Source: Bacteroidota bacterium (lineage in GTDB: Bacteria; Bacteroidota; Bacteroidia; Chitinophagales; UBA10324). Taken from it: 60,230 nucleotides of DNA. Positions 59,318-60,230 of the stretch are shown here, one piece after another. The stretch spans positions 106,344 through 166,573 of the forward strand of contig JAFDYS010000023.1 in assembly GCA_018267315.1 (NCBI GenBank), given 5' to 3'. The notes beneath the pieces were generated by a model. The model saw only the letters and a list, made by a program, of their open reading frames with translations. It made no database searches and was not told where the DNA came from. Both the position numbers and the translations under genes were made by a program. Positions within the stretch are counted from its first letter, which is position 1; each line of letters starts with the position of its first letter.

Positions 59318-60175
59318 TTGGCAAAAATTCCTGATTTGAGCATTCTCATAGCAGACTCGGGCAGTTCCAAGGCGGATTGGGTTTATATTTCCGGTTCCGG
59401 AGAAACGCGTTTCCGTACCGCCGGGTTTAACCCGTACTTTTTTACTGCCACGCGGTTAACCAAAGCCATGATCCGGGAAGTGATTCCTCCGCTGCAGGGG
59501 AGTAAACCTGATGCCATTTTCTTCTATGGCGCCGGCTGCGCCGCACAGGAGAGAAAAGAATTGGTGAGGGATGGAATACAAAGTGTTTTTCAAAATGCGC
59601 GCATTGAAATCAACGACGATTTACTTGGCGCTGCCCGTGGATTGTTGCAACAGCAGGCCGGATTCACAGCCATTCTTGGTACCGGCATGAACAATGGCTG
59701 GTATGACGGAACCCGCATAGTGAAACAGGTGGATTCACTCGGCTTCATTCTGGGTGATGAGGGCAGTGGCACGGCTATCGGAAAAAGAGTGATCGCCGCG
59801 GTGTTGAGGGAGGAGATGCCTGAAGAGCTGCGCCATAAATTTTACGACACATATAAATTGCACCGCGATGACATCATCCGGCTGGTGTATGGCGGCAATG
59901 AAGTAAACCGGTTCATCGCCGGGTTTACACGGTTCGCGGGTGATCATATCCGGGATCCGTTCGTGAAGAACCTGTTGGCAGAAGCGTTCCGCGATTTCTG
60001 TCTGAAAATTGTTTCAAAGTACCGTGAGCACAGCGAGGCCACATTCAATTGCGTGGGTTCGGTCGGTTTTTATTTTTCTGAAATTCTCAGCGAAGTGATT
60101 GCTGAATTCGGAATGAAACCGGGCAAGATCGTTCAATCGCCGATGGATGGATTGGTGGCCTTTCACACAAAATAA
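59318..60175 (+). CDS. BadF/BadG-family ATPase, N-acetylglucosamine kinase-like
   Basis: A 285-residue ASKHA-fold kinase. The phosphate-binding stretches are LIADSGSSKADWVYI (phosphate 1) and FTAILGTGMNNGWYDG (phosphate 2), followed by GFILGDEGSGTAIGKRVI. This resembles the GlcNAc/glucosamine kinases used in amino-sugar recycling. The likely start is TTG; the nearest ATG is out of frame. Possible job: salvage of peptidoglycan-derived sugars. Confidence 0.85.
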   Translation: MAKIPDLSILIADSGSSKADWVYISGSGETRFRTAGFNPYFFTATRLTKAMIREVIPPLQGSKPDAIFFYGAGCAAQERKELVRDGIQSVFQNARIEINDDLLGAARGLLQQQAGFTAILGTGMNNGWYDGTRIVKQVDSLGFILGDEGSGTAIGKRVIAAVLREEMPEELRHKFYDTYKLHRDDIIRLVYGGNEVNRFIAGFTRFAGDHIRDPFVKNLLAEAFRDFCLKIVSKYREHSEATFNCVGSVGFYFSEILSEVIAEFGMKPGKIVQSPMDGLVAFHTK

Positions 60176-60177
60176 AA

Positions 60178-60201
60178 AGCCAATCCGTTGATGGGTTGGC
60201 T
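60178..60201 (-). terminator. Terminator of the minus-strand tRNA
   Basis: Nine-bp stem with one G-U pair (60178-60186 with 60193-60201, loop gttgat). On the minus strand a T-run follows, so it ends the tRNA transcript. It also lies just after the kinase stop. Confidence 0.8.
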
Positions 60202-60204
60202 GCG

Positions 60205-60230
60205 CTCCCCGGGCTGGACTTGAACCAGCG
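60205..60230 (-). tRNA. 3' end of a tRNA gene, partial
   Basis: Read on the minus strand, the T arm is GCTGG-TTCAAGT-CCAGC, followed by CCGGGGA (acceptor) and a discriminator G, without an encoded CCA. The body lies outside the window, so the anticodon is unknown. Confidence 0.85.

Overview
The window looks like chromosomal DNA of a gliding or surface-active member of the Bacteroidota, possibly near Chitinophagales or Sphingobacteriales; the rank below phylum is a guess. The evidence is: seven secreted proteins with type IX secretion (T9SS) C-terminal sorting domains, a GldB lipoprotein, a tricorn-like protease, RNase Y, several upstream regions carrying the Bacteroidota promoter core TAnnTTTG, and many dispersed palindromes and 7-bp tandem repeats.

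Layout. 1-3.7 kb: 3' end of prfA, a cupin, a ketoacyl-ACP synthase III homologue and murF. 3.8-15 kb: secreted proteins (M43 metalloprotease, tricorn-like S41 protease, choice-of-anchor V/Reeler-like protein, beta-helix protein, PKD protein), most T9SS-tagged. 15-18.7 kb: RNase Y, a RelE/ParE toxin-antitoxin pair and a beta-CASP metallo-beta-lactamase. 18.8-24.4 kb: a secreted alpha-amylase, then a metal-uptake set (small His/Cys-rich protein, outer-membrane porin, binding protein, ABC-3 permease) without an ATPase. 24.4-30.7 kb: FAH hydrolase, a GxxExxY nuclease-like gene between two long palindromes, enoyl-CoA hydratase, gldB, a lipoprotein, a 2OG-Fe(II) oxygenase and chrA. 30.7-33.7 kb: a polytopic membrane protein, a formylglycine-generating enzyme with both catalytic cysteines, and a beta-barrel protein.

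33.7-49.6 kb is the most striking part: a run of plus-strand genes that reads as a locus for a sulfated, probably O-acylated surface polysaccharide. It begins with cysQ, which removes PAP, the by-product of sulfotransfer. It continues with an MBOAT acyltransferase and its SGNH-like partner, six carbohydrate-type sulfotransferases, a Wzx-like flippase, a GT2 and a GT4 glycosyltransferase, a Wzy/ligase-like membrane protein and a GDP-deoxyhexose-type reductase. Many genes overlap or nearly abut. A seventh, divergent sulfotransferase lies at 55.2 kb. The glycan and its sulfation pattern are not known from sequence.

49.7-60.2 kb: a CBS protein, a very large FG-GAP/UnbV T9SS protein, a five-heme surface cytochrome, sulfotransferase 7, asd, a possible nuclease-fold protein, a PfkB kinase, a BadF-type N-acetylglucosamine kinase, and the 3' end of a minus-strand tRNA with its terminator.

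A second theme is repeat biology. Heptanucleotide tandem repeats typical of intergenic DNA also lie inside three reading frames (murF, gldB, GT2), and several palindrome families punctuate gene boundaries.
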